From NCBI GenBank assembly GCA_014730235.1, contig WJIO01000133.1:1-49430 (forward strand): 49,430 bases of DNA, in the 5' to 3' direction. Both the position numbers and the translations under genes were made by a program. This DNA comes from Candidatus Poribacteria bacterium. GTDB lineage: Bacteria; Poribacteria; DTPJ01; WJIO01. Under the pieces are notes generated by a model. The model was given only the letters and a program-made list of their open reading frames with translations. It ran no database searches and was not told where the DNA came from. Below are positions 40,837 to 48,769 of this stretch, piece by piece; positions within the stretch are counted from its first letter, which is position 1; each line of letters opens with the position of its first letter.

Positions 40837-42489
40837 TTATTCTAATACCGCACCAGTTCCCGCCGATGTCACCAGTTTTGCGTATCTGGATAAGTAGCCC
40901 TTTTTAATCTTGGGTTCTGGTGCTGTCCATTTGCTTCTTCGTTCTTCCATTTCTGATTCAGAAAGATGTAAATCCAGCTTTCTGTTGGGAATGTCTATAG
41001 TTATCTTGTCCCCGTCCTGAACCAGTCCAATGGGACCACCTGCCATACCTTCTGGAGATACATGGCCTATACATGGTCCCCTGGTTCCACCGGAGAATCT
41101 GCCGTCAGTGATTAGAGCCACGCTGTCGGCCAGGTCTTTTCCAACTATAGCTGCCGTTGGCAGAAGCATTTCCCTCATACCTGGGCCTCCCTTGGGGCCT
41201 TCGTAGCGAATTACCACTACATCACCGGGTTTAATTTCATCGTCAAGAATGGCCCTCATGGCAATTTCTTCACCGTCAAATACCCGGGCTTTGCCTGTAA
41301 AGACCATTACATCATCTTTAACAGCAGTTTGTTTTACCACCGCGCCGCCGGGTGCTAATGAACCTCTGAGGATGGCAACGCCGCCCTGTTTGTGATAGGC
41401 TTTGTCCATAGTCTTTATAACATCAGGATTTACAACCGCACCGCTGGCGGAAATCTCCTTAACGGTAGATCCGCTGACTGTTATGTGATCTTTAAGCTTT
41501 GATTCCAGGACGTTCATAACGGCTGGAATACCACCGGCGTATTCCAGGTCTTCCATGAAGTGATCTCCTCCAGGACGTATGTTTGCTACGTGGGGAGTGT
41601 CCTTGCTTATTTTATCAAAGAGTTCCAGCTCAATATCAACCCCTGCATCGTGTGCAATGGCGGGTATATGCAGGACGGTATTGGTTGAACCACCCAGTGA
41701 CATATCAATTCGGATGGCATTTTCTATGGATTCCCTGGTGATTATCTGTCTGGATGTAATATCTTTCCGCACCAATTCCACGACCCTTATACCGCTTTCA
41801 TAGGCAATTCTGCGTTTATTAGCCATACCTGCCAGCCCTGTAGCACATCCGGGAAGGGACATGCCCATAGCTTCAGTCACACAAGCCATAGTATTGGCTG
41901 TATACACTCCTTGACACGATCCAGGGCCAGGGCATGCACACATTTCAACAGCTTCAAGCTCTGTAGCGTCGATCTTGCCCGCGCTGTATGCCCCTACAGC
42001 CTCAAACGTATCTCTAACCAGAGACCGTCTCTGCATCTTATACATACCGGACATCATAGGACCTGCCGTCACCACTATACAGGGAATATCCAACCTGGCA
42101 GCCGCCATAAGCATTCCCGGGGTGATCTTGTCGCAGTTGGTAAGCAGCACCAGACCATCCAGAGCATGGGCTTCAGTTATAGATTCGATCATATCAGCAA
42201 TCAATTCCCGAGAAGCCAGGGAATAGTGCATTCCCCTGTGCCCCATGGCAATACCGTCACATATACCCGGTACGCCGAAGATAAAAGAGGCTCCGCCTCC
42301 GGTATGTATACCTTTCTCAATAAATCGCTCCAGTTCCCGCATACCTATATGACCAGGTATTAGGTCTGTGAAGCTTGTTACCAGACCGATAAACGGATGC
42401 TCCATCTGCCGTTTAGCAACGCCTGTAGCATATAACAAAGCACGATGTGGTGCTCGTTCATAACCTTTTTTTACTGCATCACTTCTCAT
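40837..42489 (-). CDS. ilvD: dihydroxy-acid dehydratase
   Basis: A 550-residue iron-sulfur enzyme that dehydrates 2,3-dihydroxyisovalerate to 2-ketoisovalerate in valine, leucine and isoleucine synthesis. Cluster cysteines lie in [11 protein letters not shown] and [20 protein letters not shown]; the C-terminal [20 protein letters not shown] is a family signature. I start at ATG 42489 ([19 protein letters not shown]): this matches family N-termini and has GGGGTG upstream. The reading frame continues open to 42582, but that part encodes the T-box terminator. Its stop codon falls within the target duplication of MITE copy 9. Confidence 0.96.
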   Translation of the reverse strand: MRSDAVKKGYERAPHRALLYATGVAKRQMEHPFIGLVTSFTDLIPGHIGMRELERFIEKGIHTGGGASFIFGVPGICDGIAMGHRGMHYSLASRELIADMIESITEAHALDGLVLLTNCDKITPGMLMAAARLDIPCIVVTAGPMMSGMYKMQRRSLVRDTFEAVGAYSAGKIDATELEAVEMCACPGPGSCQGVYTANTMACVTEAMGMSLPGCATGLAGMANKRRIAYESGIRVVELVRKDITSRQIITRESIENAIRIDMSLGGSTNTVLHIPAIAHDAGVDIELELFDKISKDTPHVANIRPGGDHFMEDLEYAGGIPAVMNVLESKLKDHITVSGSTVKEISASGAVVNPDVIKTMDKAYHKQGGVAILRGSLAPGGAVVKQTAVKDDVMVFTGKARVFDGEEIAMRAILDDEIKPGDVVVIRYEGPKGGPGMREMLLPTAAIVGKDLADSVALITDGRFSGGTRGPCIGHVSPEGMAGGPIGLVQDGDKITIDIPNRKLDLHLSESEMEERRSKWTAPEPKIKKGYLSRYAKLVTSAGTGAVLE

Positions 42490-42555
42490 TATGAACACCC
42501 CAGTTCTTCTTTTGTCGAAAACCCCATTCGACCTTTTGAATATATAATAAGCTAC

Positions 42556-42876
42556 AACAACAAAAAAGCCCTTTTCTCTCACAAAGAGACGAAAAGGGTC
42601 TAATCCGCGGTACCACTCTATTTCCTTTGACAGACTTAATGTTATCTATCAAAGACGCTTTCAGTGCATTAACGGTCACAAACCGTCCAGATCTAATAGC
42701 ATATACGTTCAACCTGGAGACTCCAGGGCGACCTTCCCATCAGAATCCTTTTGTTTCTCTGCGGAGACCTCTCAGCCGGTGAATCTCCTTCTCTGTCGCA
42801 GCGATTCTGAAGGTACTACTCCCTTTCAGTGTCTTTTTAATTATTTATTATAGACAGCCTTGTGATAAAACTGTAT
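42556..42876 (-). ncRNA. T-box riboswitch leader of ilvD
   Basis: Read on the minus strand, the leader has the Stem I start GGGAGTAGTACC, the GACAGAGA and CTGAGAGG segments, a CCGTTAATGCAC stem III region, and the T-box AGAGTGGTACCGCGG (42605-42619) whose TGGT pairs with an uncharged tRNA ACCA end. A terminator stem CCCTTTTC/GAAAAGGG with a T-run follows (42562-42598). The likely specifier loop reads GAAGGTCG (42729-42736), best read as GUC, a valine codon. Low charged tRNA-Val would then permit transcription of the ilv operon. The class is sure; the specifier reading is an inference from hand folding. Confidence 0.93.
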
Positions 42877-42882
42877 GCCTGT

Positions 42883-42911
42883 AGTATATACGAAGGATTT
42901 GGATATGTCAA
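42883..42911 (-). promoter_or_regulatory. consensus sigma-70 promoter of the ilv operon
   Basis: On the minus strand a perfect TTGACA (42906-42911), a 17-bp spacer and TATACT (42883-42888) place the transcript start near 42876, at the beginning of the T-box leader. MITE copy 10 starts only 24 bp upstream of the -35 box. Confidence 0.75.
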
Positions 42912-42935
42912 GCATTATTTGCGGTTAAATTATGT

Positions 42936-43055
42936 GGTTCTTCCGGGTTTAGTGTGGTTATAATTGAAAATTCTCTCAGCTTGTCATTCCTGCAAAAGCA
43001 GGAATGACAGCATAAGGAAGTTCCTTATATTTATCACACTAAACCCGGAAGAACC
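42936..43055. repeat. dispersed MITE copy 10 (120 bp, near-consensus)
   Basis: The cleanest copy. Terminal repeats are GGTTCTTCCGGGTTTAGTGT and ACACTAAACCCGGAAGAACC, perfectly complementary. Perfect 8-bp flanks AATTATGT are at 42928-42935 and 43056-43063. The A arm is on the left and the B arm on the right. The core is GTCATTCCTGCAAAAGCAGG. Confidence 0.95.
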
Positions 43056-43103
43056 AATTATGTTTTATCCTTTACTTAAAAGTATCATGAAGTATATAAT
43101 TAA

Positions 43104-43205
43104 GTAATTGCTAAAAAATGAATATCACTTCTTGTCATTCCTGATTTCACAAAAATGACAATACATAAAAGCTTCTTATTATATCACACTTAATCCCGAA
43201 GAATC
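43104..43205. repeat. dispersed MITE copy 11 (degenerate)
   Basis: C-type left arm GTAATTGCTAAAAAATGAA, an eroded core (GTCATTCCTGATTTCAC then AAATGAC), a B-type right arm and a mutated end ACTTAATCCCGAAGAATC. No target duplication is visible. It lies just upstream of the lipoamide dehydrogenase gene. Confidence 0.6.
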
Positions 43206-43273
43206 AATCTAATTTACAGATAAGTTAAATAGGGATTTTAAAGAATTAAAGAATATTGAAAGGAAAATTACAT

Positions 43274-44656
43274 ATGAGTAAGTATGATGTTGTTATTATA
43301 GGTTCAGGCCCGGGGGGATATGTTGCAGCTTTAAGAGCAAGTCAATTGGGTATGAAAACTGCCATAATAGAACGGGAAAACATAGGTGGTGTATGTCTTA
43401 ACTGGGGGTGTATACCTTCCAAATCTCTGTTGAAAAATGCTGAAGTGCTTACTACCTTAAGGAAAGCCGATACATTTGGCATAAGTTTTGATAATATGAA
43501 ATACGATCTGGGCAAAGCGATGGACCGCAGCCGGGAAGTATCCGGAAGGTTGACCAGAGGTGTTGAATTTCTGCTCAAAAGAGGCAAAGTTGATGTTATC
43601 ATGGGTGAAGGTGTAATTCAGGATGTGGGTAAGGTTAAGGTCAATCCTGATGGTGATACGCTGGAAGCGGATAACATAATTATCGCCACTGGTGCGCGTC
43701 CCAGATTACTACCGGGTGTTGAGTTTGATGGCGAGGTCATAATAAGCAGCTATGATGCCCTGAAACTAAGGGAAGTGCCGGAGAGGTTTATTGTTGTAGG
43801 TGGAGGAGCCATCGGTGTTGAATTTGCCTATTTCTACAACACATACGGAAGCAACGTCTCAGTGATAGAATTACTGCCTCATATTCTTCCTAACGAAGAT
43901 CCCGAAATAAGCACCATACTGGAAAAATCCTTATCAAACGAAGGTATTGAATTACTGCCAGGATGTCCGGTTCAGGAGATAAAGAGAAATAAGGACAAAG
44001 GTCTTGTGAGATTTTCTTCACCTAACGGTGAAAGGGTTATTGAGGGTGACAAAATTCTCATGTCAATTGGCGTAGCCGGAAACAGCCAGAATATAGGCCT
44101 TGAGCAAGTAGGGGTAGAAATCGAGCGCGGGTTTGTATTGATAGACGAAAAAATGTCCACCAACATTGAAGGAATATATGCTATTGGTGATGTGACTGGA
44201 GCACCCCTCCTGGCCCATGTAGCATCGGCTCAGGGAATTATTGCCATAGAAACTATAGCAGGCGAAGAGACTACTCCGTTATCATATGTTGATATGCCAA
44301 GAGCAACATACTGTCATCCACAGGTCGCCAGCCTGGGTCTAACAGAACTCCAGGCCAAAGAGATGGGGTATAAAGTTAAAGTAGGGAAATTCCCGTTTGT
44401 TGGTAGTGGAAAGGCTATAGCACTTGATGATTCTGAGGGTTTGATTAAATTTGTTGTAGATGAAGAATATGATGAGCTTCTAGGTGCTCATCTGATAGGC
44501 CCGGAAGTATCGGAATTGCTGGCAGAAATTTGCGTGGCCAAAAAGCTGGAGTATTCTGCCGCTGATATTGCCCATACAGTCCACGCTCACCCGACTCTTT
44601 CCGAATCCATTATGGAAGCAGCTCTGGCGGCTGGTGAAGGAGCTATACATATATAG
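43274..44656 (+). CDS. lpdA: dihydrolipoamide dehydrogenase
   Basis: A 460-residue FAD enzyme (E3) that reoxidises dihydrolipoamide of 2-oxoacid dehydrogenase or glycine cleavage complexes with NAD+. The FAD site is DVVIIGSGPGGYVAALRASQ; the redox disulfide is in GGVCLNWGCIPSKSLL; the NAD site is IVVGGGAIGVEFAYFYNTYG; the second FAD motif is GIYAIGDV; the C-terminal active-site dyad is in HTVHAHPTLSESIMEA. I start at ATG 43274 with AGGA 9 nt upstream; a TTG 18 nt earlier overlaps that site. No E1, E2 or gcv gene is adjacent. A fructosamine-kinase-like gene follows after 5 nt. Confidence 0.96.
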   Translation: MSKYDVVIIGSGPGGYVAALRASQLGMKTAIIERENIGGVCLNWGCIPSKSLLKNAEVLTTLRKADTFGISFDNMKYDLGKAMDRSREVSGRLTRGVEFLLKRGKVDVIMGEGVIQDVGKVKVNPDGDTLEADNIIIATGARPRLLPGVEFDGEVIISSYDALKLREVPERFIVVGGGAIGVEFAYFYNTYGSNVSVIELLPHILPNEDPEISTILEKSLSNEGIELLPGCPVQEIKRNKDKGLVRFSSPNGERVIEGDKILMSIGVAGNSQNIGLEQVGVEIERGFVLIDEKMSTNIEGIYAIGDVTGAPLLAHVASAQGIIAIETIAGEETTPLSYVDMPRATYCHPQVASLGLTELQAKEMGYKVKVGKFPFVGSGKAIALDDSEGLIKFVVDEEYDELLGAHLIGPEVSELLAEICVAKKLEYSAADIAHTVHAHPTLSESIMEAALAAGEGAIHI

Positions 44657-44661
44657 ACATC

Positions 44662-45585
44662 ATGAGTAAAAAACACACTGACATTAATCTGACAATACCC
44701 CACGCCGAATCAGCATTAAAGGCGTGGCTTGGAAGTCAGGTTAAATGCACAAATTTGCAGCGGCTTCACGGTGGTATGATTAACTCCGTCTGGAAATTGT
44801 CATTTGATAAAGAGCCATACACCGCGGTCATGAAAATAAGGCCTGCCGGTGATAATGATTTTATAAACGAGGCGTGCAAGCTGAATTACCTGTTGGATAA
44901 TACCAGCTTTCCATGCCCGAAGGTTTACCATGAAGACAGCACCGGCAAGTATATACCCTTTGCTTTTCTAATTCTGGAAACTATACCCGGTGAATCTATG
45001 GTCACAGCAAAAATCAATCCTATGGGACGTATATCCATAGACCGACAGATGGCAGAAATACTGCTGGAACTTCATTCACATAAACGCGCAACCTTCGGTA
45101 ATCCACACATCGAGGATGATTTAACTAACTGGTTAGTTGTATTCGTTCCGCGTCTCAGGGATATGCACCATAAAGTAAATAGCAAATTATCCAGCAAGAT
45201 CCTTCGTAACATTGACAAAGCCCTGGATGCGGCTGAGGATGTATTTAGTCAGCAGGGAGAGCCAACCCTGATTCATGGTGATATATGGGCGGGTAATGTT
45301 ATGGTAGACCGGAAAGATGATGGTTGGCATCTCACAGGAATAGTTGATCCTGGAACTCAATATGCCCATGTGGAGATGGAATTGGCCTATTTGGAAGTGT
45401 TCAGCACCGTAGGAGATGAATTTTTCCGTATATACACGGCAAAAAATCCCCTGCGTCAGGGTTATCCATTGCGACGCTTATACTACTGGCTTAATACATA
45501 TATGATACATGTATGGATATTTGGCGACCAGCACTATCGTGTCATGACATCCAGAGTCGCAGAAGCTATTGTAAAACAGTTATGA
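44662..45585 (+). CDS. fructosamine kinase/aminoglycoside phosphotransferase family protein
   Basis: A 307-residue small-molecule kinase. The N-lobe has the glycine-containing GGMINSVWKLSF and lysine-bearing TAVMKIRP; the catalytic loop is TLIHGDIWAGNVMVD (HGDxxxxN with catalytic Asp), and the metal-binding Asp is in GIVDPGTQYAHVEMELAYLEVF, which closely follows the fructosamine kinase pattern (IDPAxYxGHxExDLA). Fructosamine kinases phosphorylate sugars bound to protein amines, triggering deglycation. It is coupled to lpdA, 5 nt downstream, without its own ribosome binding site. Family sure; substrate inferred. Confidence 0.85.
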   Translation: MSKKHTDINLTIPHAESALKAWLGSQVKCTNLQRLHGGMINSVWKLSFDKEPYTAVMKIRPAGDNDFINEACKLNYLLDNTSFPCPKVYHEDSTGKYIPFAFLILETIPGESMVTAKINPMGRISIDRQMAEILLELHSHKRATFGNPHIEDDLTNWLVVFVPRLRDMHHKVNSKLSSKILRNIDKALDAAEDVFSQQGEPTLIHGDIWAGNVMVDRKDDGWHLTGIVDPGTQYAHVEMELAYLEVFSTVGDEFFRIYTAKNPLRQGYPLRRLYYWLNTYMIHVWIFGDQHYRVMTSRVAEAIVKQL

Positions 45586-45602
45586 AGTAAAGTTTACCAA
45601 AC

Positions 45603-45671
45603 TAAATGCGGTTTGACTTTTAATGAATCTTTTTTATTAATCAATCTTCATTAAAAGTCAAACCGCATTTA
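45603..45671. terminator. perfect 24-bp inverted repeat between convergent genes
   Basis: Arms at 45603-45626 (starts TAAATGCGGTTTGAC) and 45648-45671 are exact complements with a 21-nt loop containing a T-run. It lies 17 nt after the kinase gene and 11 nt before the histidine kinase stop. A bidirectional terminator is the simplest reading. Confidence 0.65.
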
Positions 45672-45682
45672 ATATGAAAAAT

Positions 45683-47590
45683 TCAATTTACGTTTGTAAA
45701 CTCATAAACTACTTTTGCTAAATCCTGTATTTTGTATGGTTTTCTAATAAAACCCTTGAAACCAAATTTTTCATAATTGCTTATTATAGGATCATTAGAG
45801 TAGCCGCTTGACACTATTGCATTAACATCCGGATCAAATTCTTTTATTTTCTCTATAGTTTCTTTTCCCCCCATACCTCCAGGAACTGTTAGATCCAGTA
45901 TTACCATATCAAATTTTTCACCTGAGTTTATTGCCCTTTTATATTCATCAATAGCCTGATTTCCATCCTCAACAGTAGTAGTAACATAGCCAAAATGCTC
46001 CAGAGATTGCATTACAAATTCTCTTATGATATGTTCATCATCCATTATTAAAATTCTTTTTTGTTGAGATGGTATATATTTCTCGGTATCAGGTTGAGAA
46101 ACATCCTCTGGTTCTGATATAAAAACTTCAGAATGAGCCGGGAGATATAGGTAAAAGATTGATCCAGCTCCTGTTTTTGATTCAACTTCTATATTTCCAC
46201 CATGCTTTTTTGCTATTGAATATGCGGTTGTCAGTCCCAATCCGCTTTGCTGATCCCTGGTGGTAAAATATGGGTCAAATATTTTCTGGATATTCTCTTC
46301 AGAAATTCCCTCTCCTTCATCCTTGAAAGCTATTCTTACATATTTACCTTTATTCAACTGCATATGGTTATTACCAAATATAAAATTCTCAGCTTTTATT
46401 ATAATTTTGCCTTTACCTGACATTGACTGGGCAGCATTAGTGACTAAATTGTTTATGGTAAGACTTATCTGCTCTCTATCTACCTCTACAGGCCAGATAT
46501 CATCAGGAATCAGGAATTCACATCTGGTATTATATTCCTTTAAAGCCAGCATGGTTGAATCTTTCAGAATACCTGATATCGGCATAAACTGCTTGATAGG
46601 TGATCCACCTCTGGAAAAAGTTAAAAGCTTGTGAGTTAGATCTGTTGCCCGTAGTGATGCCGCTTCCGCCGCTGATAGTCTTTCGTTTATTTTATCTATA
46701 TCTTTATAACTCTGAGCCAGGGATATATTACCAATAATAGCCGTCAGGATATTGTTAAAATCATGGGCAATGCCTCCGGCTAGTATCCCTATGGATTCCA
46801 GCTTTTGCGACCTTATTAAGTCTTTCTCCATTTTCCTTTTTTCTGTTATATTCCTTAAAATTGTTAATATAGTAGACTTACCCATGTATGAAAACGGTGC
46901 TGAATTAGCTATTTCTATGTATATTCTTGAACCATCCTTTTTTAAAGCACTTAAAATATAGCACTCTGGCTCCTTTTTTTCCTCTATGTTTCTATGTTTA
47001 TATTCCTGAAAGAGATTTAAATCATCGGGGGAGATTAATTCGCTGAAATCTTTATTCAGAAGTTCATCTTTTTCATAACCGAAGGTTTTACAAAAAGTGC
47101 TGTTTGTGTATATAATTTTACCATCCTGTGTTAAAGATACACAACAAATTGGGTTATCTATTATACGTTTGTGTTTCTCCTCGACAGAATTATATTCTGT
47201 AATGTCTCTGTAATGTTTCATCACATGAGTGATTTTTCCCTCAGCATTAATCAGGGGATAAGCATATATATCAATACATCTCTCTTTACCGTCAATTTTA
47301 TGTATATGCGCTATATTAACAGGATTTCCTGTTTCCTTTATAACTTTAACTGGACAAATAGGAACATTACATGGCTTGTCGAGGTTATGATTAAAAGCGT
47401 AACATGTTTCACCTTTATAAGGATAGGAGTATCTATAAAAAGCCGAATTGGCGATTTTTATAGTATAGTCCTGAACATCAATAATGCAAAACATTTGTTC
47501 TATTGATTCAAGAACGGACTTAAAAATATTGTTTTGTGAAATCTCTTCGATTTGCTTGTTTATCGTTTCACGATTTTCCAAAATCCCCAT
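45683..47590 (-). CDS. hybrid sensor histidine kinase with two PAS domains and a receiver
   Basis: A 635-residue cytoplasmic signalling protein with no membrane segment. PAS domain one (about 25-135) holds a C63-H68-C74-C79 set (CYAFNHNLDKPCNVPICP), a pattern seen in PAS domains that may bind metal or sense redox. PAS domain two is at about 137-255. The HisKA H-box is GGIAHDFNNILTAIIGN, followed by the ATPase N-box (LVTNAAQS) and the G boxes DEGEGIS and GLGLTTAYSIAKKHGG. A C-terminal receiver (about 515-635) has RILIMDDEHI and phospho-acceptor Asp in MVILDLTVPGG, with KP in IRKPYK. AGAGGAG abuts the ATG, so a TTG at codon 4 is an alternative start. No separate response regulator is nearby. 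Confidence 0.92.
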   Translation of the reverse strand: MGILENRETINKQIEEISQNNIFKSVLESIEQMFCIIDVQDYTIKIANSAFYRYSYPYKGETCYAFNHNLDKPCNVPICPVKVIKETGNPVNIAHIHKIDGKERCIDIYAYPLINAEGKITHVMKHYRDITEYNSVEEKHKRIIDNPICCVSLTQDGKIIYTNSTFCKTFGYEKDELLNKDFSELISPDDLNLFQEYKHRNIEEKKEPECYILSALKKDGSRIYIEIANSAPFSYMGKSTILTILRNITEKRKMEKDLIRSQKLESIGILAGGIAHDFNNILTAIIGNISLAQSYKDIDKINERLSAAEAASLRATDLTHKLLTFSRGGSPIKQFMPISGILKDSTMLALKEYNTRCEFLIPDDIWPVEVDREQISLTINNLVTNAAQSMSGKGKIIIKAENFIFGNNHMQLNKGKYVRIAFKDEGEGISEENIQKIFDPYFTTRDQQSGLGLTTAYSIAKKHGGNIEVESKTGAGSIFYLYLPAHSEVFISEPEDVSQPDTEKYIPSQQKRILIMDDEHIIREFVMQSLEHFGYVTTTVEDGNQAIDEYKRAINSGEKFDMVILDLTVPGGMGGKETIEKIKEFDPDVNAIVSSGYSNDPIISNYEKFGFKGFIRKPYKIQDLAKVVYEFTNVN

Positions 47591-47668
47591 CTCCTCTTTT
47601 ATGTTTAATTTGGAACTACCGTCGTATAGCTGAAGAGCAAACCTAAAAATTTAGAAACCCTCAAACAT

Positions 47669-47697
47669 ACTATAAATTAACATTTACTAATTGTCAA
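47669..47697 (-). promoter_or_regulatory. sigma-70 promoter of the histidine kinase gene
   Basis: On the minus strand a perfect TTGACA (47692-47697), a 17-bp spacer and TATAGT (47669-47674) lie about 80 nt upstream of the ATG. Confidence 0.7.
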
Positions 47698-47771
47698 CAA
47701 TTTATTTTCCAGGCATAAATTTTACTTTCCTGTGTCATATGCCTGTTTCAATTTAGTAGGTTGAAATTTTT

Positions 47772-47915
47772 GGTTTTTCCGGGTTAGGTGCGGTAAAGAT
47801 AAGAAACTTCTTTATGCCGTTATTCCTGCGAAAGCAGGAATCCAGGAACTTAACATTATGACCGGATTCCTGCTTTCGCAGGTTTATTTGCCAATTCTAA
47901 TCACATTATACTAAA
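47772..47915. repeat. dispersed MITE copy 12 (right end lost)
   Basis: Left terminal repeat GGTTTTTCCGGGTTAGGTG, B-type arm, and a long core with GGAATCCAGGAACTTAAC and GACCGGATTCCTGCTTTCGC. The right arm and terminal repeat are eroded. The left half and core are almost identical to copy 13, 250 bp away. Confidence 0.75.
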
Positions 47916-47942
47916 AAAAGCGCCAGCCGATGCCGCTGACGC
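47913..47942 (-). terminator. rho-independent terminator of a truncated gene
   Basis: On the minus strand GCGTCAGC pairs with GCTGGCGC across a 7-nt loop and is followed by seven T. It lies 18 nt after the stop of the gene tail at 47960. Confidence 0.65.
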
Positions 47943-47959
47943 CTTTATTGGGTATTTAT

Positions 47960-48024
47960 TTAATTTGTGAAGCTGAATTCTTCATCAAAATCACCCATAT
48001 CTGTTTTAGTAGTAGGATTTTTTT
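47960..48024 (-). pseudogene. C-terminal tail of a truncated gene
   Basis: Between MITE copies 12 and 13 an open frame reads NPTTKTDMGDFDEEFSFTN and stops, followed at good distance by a terminator. Upstream, in copy 13, the frame meets a stop and there is no start. The acidic, phenylalanine-containing end faintly recalls single-strand-binding protein tails but lacks the usual DDDIPF, so I do not assign it. The body of the gene is missing; insertion and deletion around the element are the likely cause. Confidence 0.35.
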
Positions 48025-48210
48025 GGTTCTTCCGGGTTAAGTGTGGTAAAGATAAGAAATTTCTTTATGCTGTCATTCCTGCGAAAGCAGGAATCCAGGA
48101 ACTTAACATTATGACCGGATTCGTGCTTTCACAGAAATGACAGGCAAAGTAGGTTTTTCCTGTATAATTTGTGATTTGTTTTCATTACCACAACTAAACC
48201 CGGAAGAATC
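48025..48210. repeat. dispersed MITE copy 13 (186 bp)
   Basis: Left end GGTTCTTCCGGGTTAAGTGT, B-type arm, the same long core as copy 12, a divergent right arm and an end CTAAACCCGGAAGAATC. Flanks are GATTTTTTT (left) and GATTTTTT (right), a target duplication with one-base slippage. The stretch 48211-48385 after it holds nothing I can support. Confidence 0.82.
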
Positions 48211-48385
48211 GATTTTTTAGGAGAAGGTTGAACCAGATTAATCACTTTATGTTGCAAATATTATGCCACAAACAGGTGGGATGGACTATATACAAGCTAT
48301 AATAAAGGTTTACAAGCTTTTTGTTAATATCTGGTTAAGAAAAGGTTGTTTGCTAAGTGATCATATAATGAAGGATGCAGATCCA

Positions 48386-48769
48386 TTATTGAAAATTACT
48401 CATCCGGGTTATTCTACCTTTAAAGTGCTTTTTTAGTCTTTCTCTTACAAAGTTACGAGTCCACGGGATAACGAAGGAAAAACCAGCCAGATCAGTTAAT
48501 ATTCCCGGAGTAATAAGCAAAGCTCCACCAATAAGAATTAATAATCCATCTATAAGGGCGTCATGAGGTAGTTGACCGTTCTGAAGGGATTTTTTTATAG
48601 ACAGATATACTTTAATTCCCTGGCTTTTAGCCAGAGTTGCACCTACAAAACCTGTTATAACAATAATCCCAATAGTCGGCAATGTACCTATAAGCTTGCC
48701 CAACTCTATCAGAATGGCCATCTCTAAAACAGGTGTTATTATAAATAGTGTTAGCAGTTTAAGAAACAT
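48386..48769 (-). CDS. fxsA: FxsA-family cytoplasmic membrane protein
   Basis: A 127-residue inner-membrane protein. It begins MFLKLLTLFIITPVLEMAILIELG, followed by the second helix GIIVITGFVGATLAKSQG and the family core LIDGLLILIGGALLITPGILTDLAGF, which is diagnostic of FxsA. The E. coli protein suppresses F-plasmid exclusion of phage T7 when overproduced; its normal role is unknown. The C-terminus is basic and cytoplasmic. Its ATG overlaps the stop of the upstream gene in TAATG, so the two are translationally coupled. Confidence 0.9.
   Translation of the reverse strand: MFLKLLTLFIITPVLEMAILIELGKLIGTLPTIGIIVITGFVGATLAKSQGIKVYLSIKKSLQNGQLPHDALIDGLLILIGGALLITPGILTDLAGFSFVIPWTRNFVRERLKKHFKGRITRMSNFQ

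Noticed and set aside
42490-42582. N-terminal extension of ilvD (31 extra residues in frame).
   Set aside because: The codons fall on the T-box terminator stem and T-run, and the family N-terminus begins at [15 protein letters not shown].
43256-43273. Six-residue extension of lpdA from a TTG start.
   Set aside because: It would overlap the AGGA ribosome binding site of the ATG at 43274, and the family starts at the FAD-binding strand.
48262-48435. A 57-codon plus-strand frame starting MPQTGGMDYIQ.
   Set aside because: It has no ribosome binding site and runs into the antisense of fxsA.
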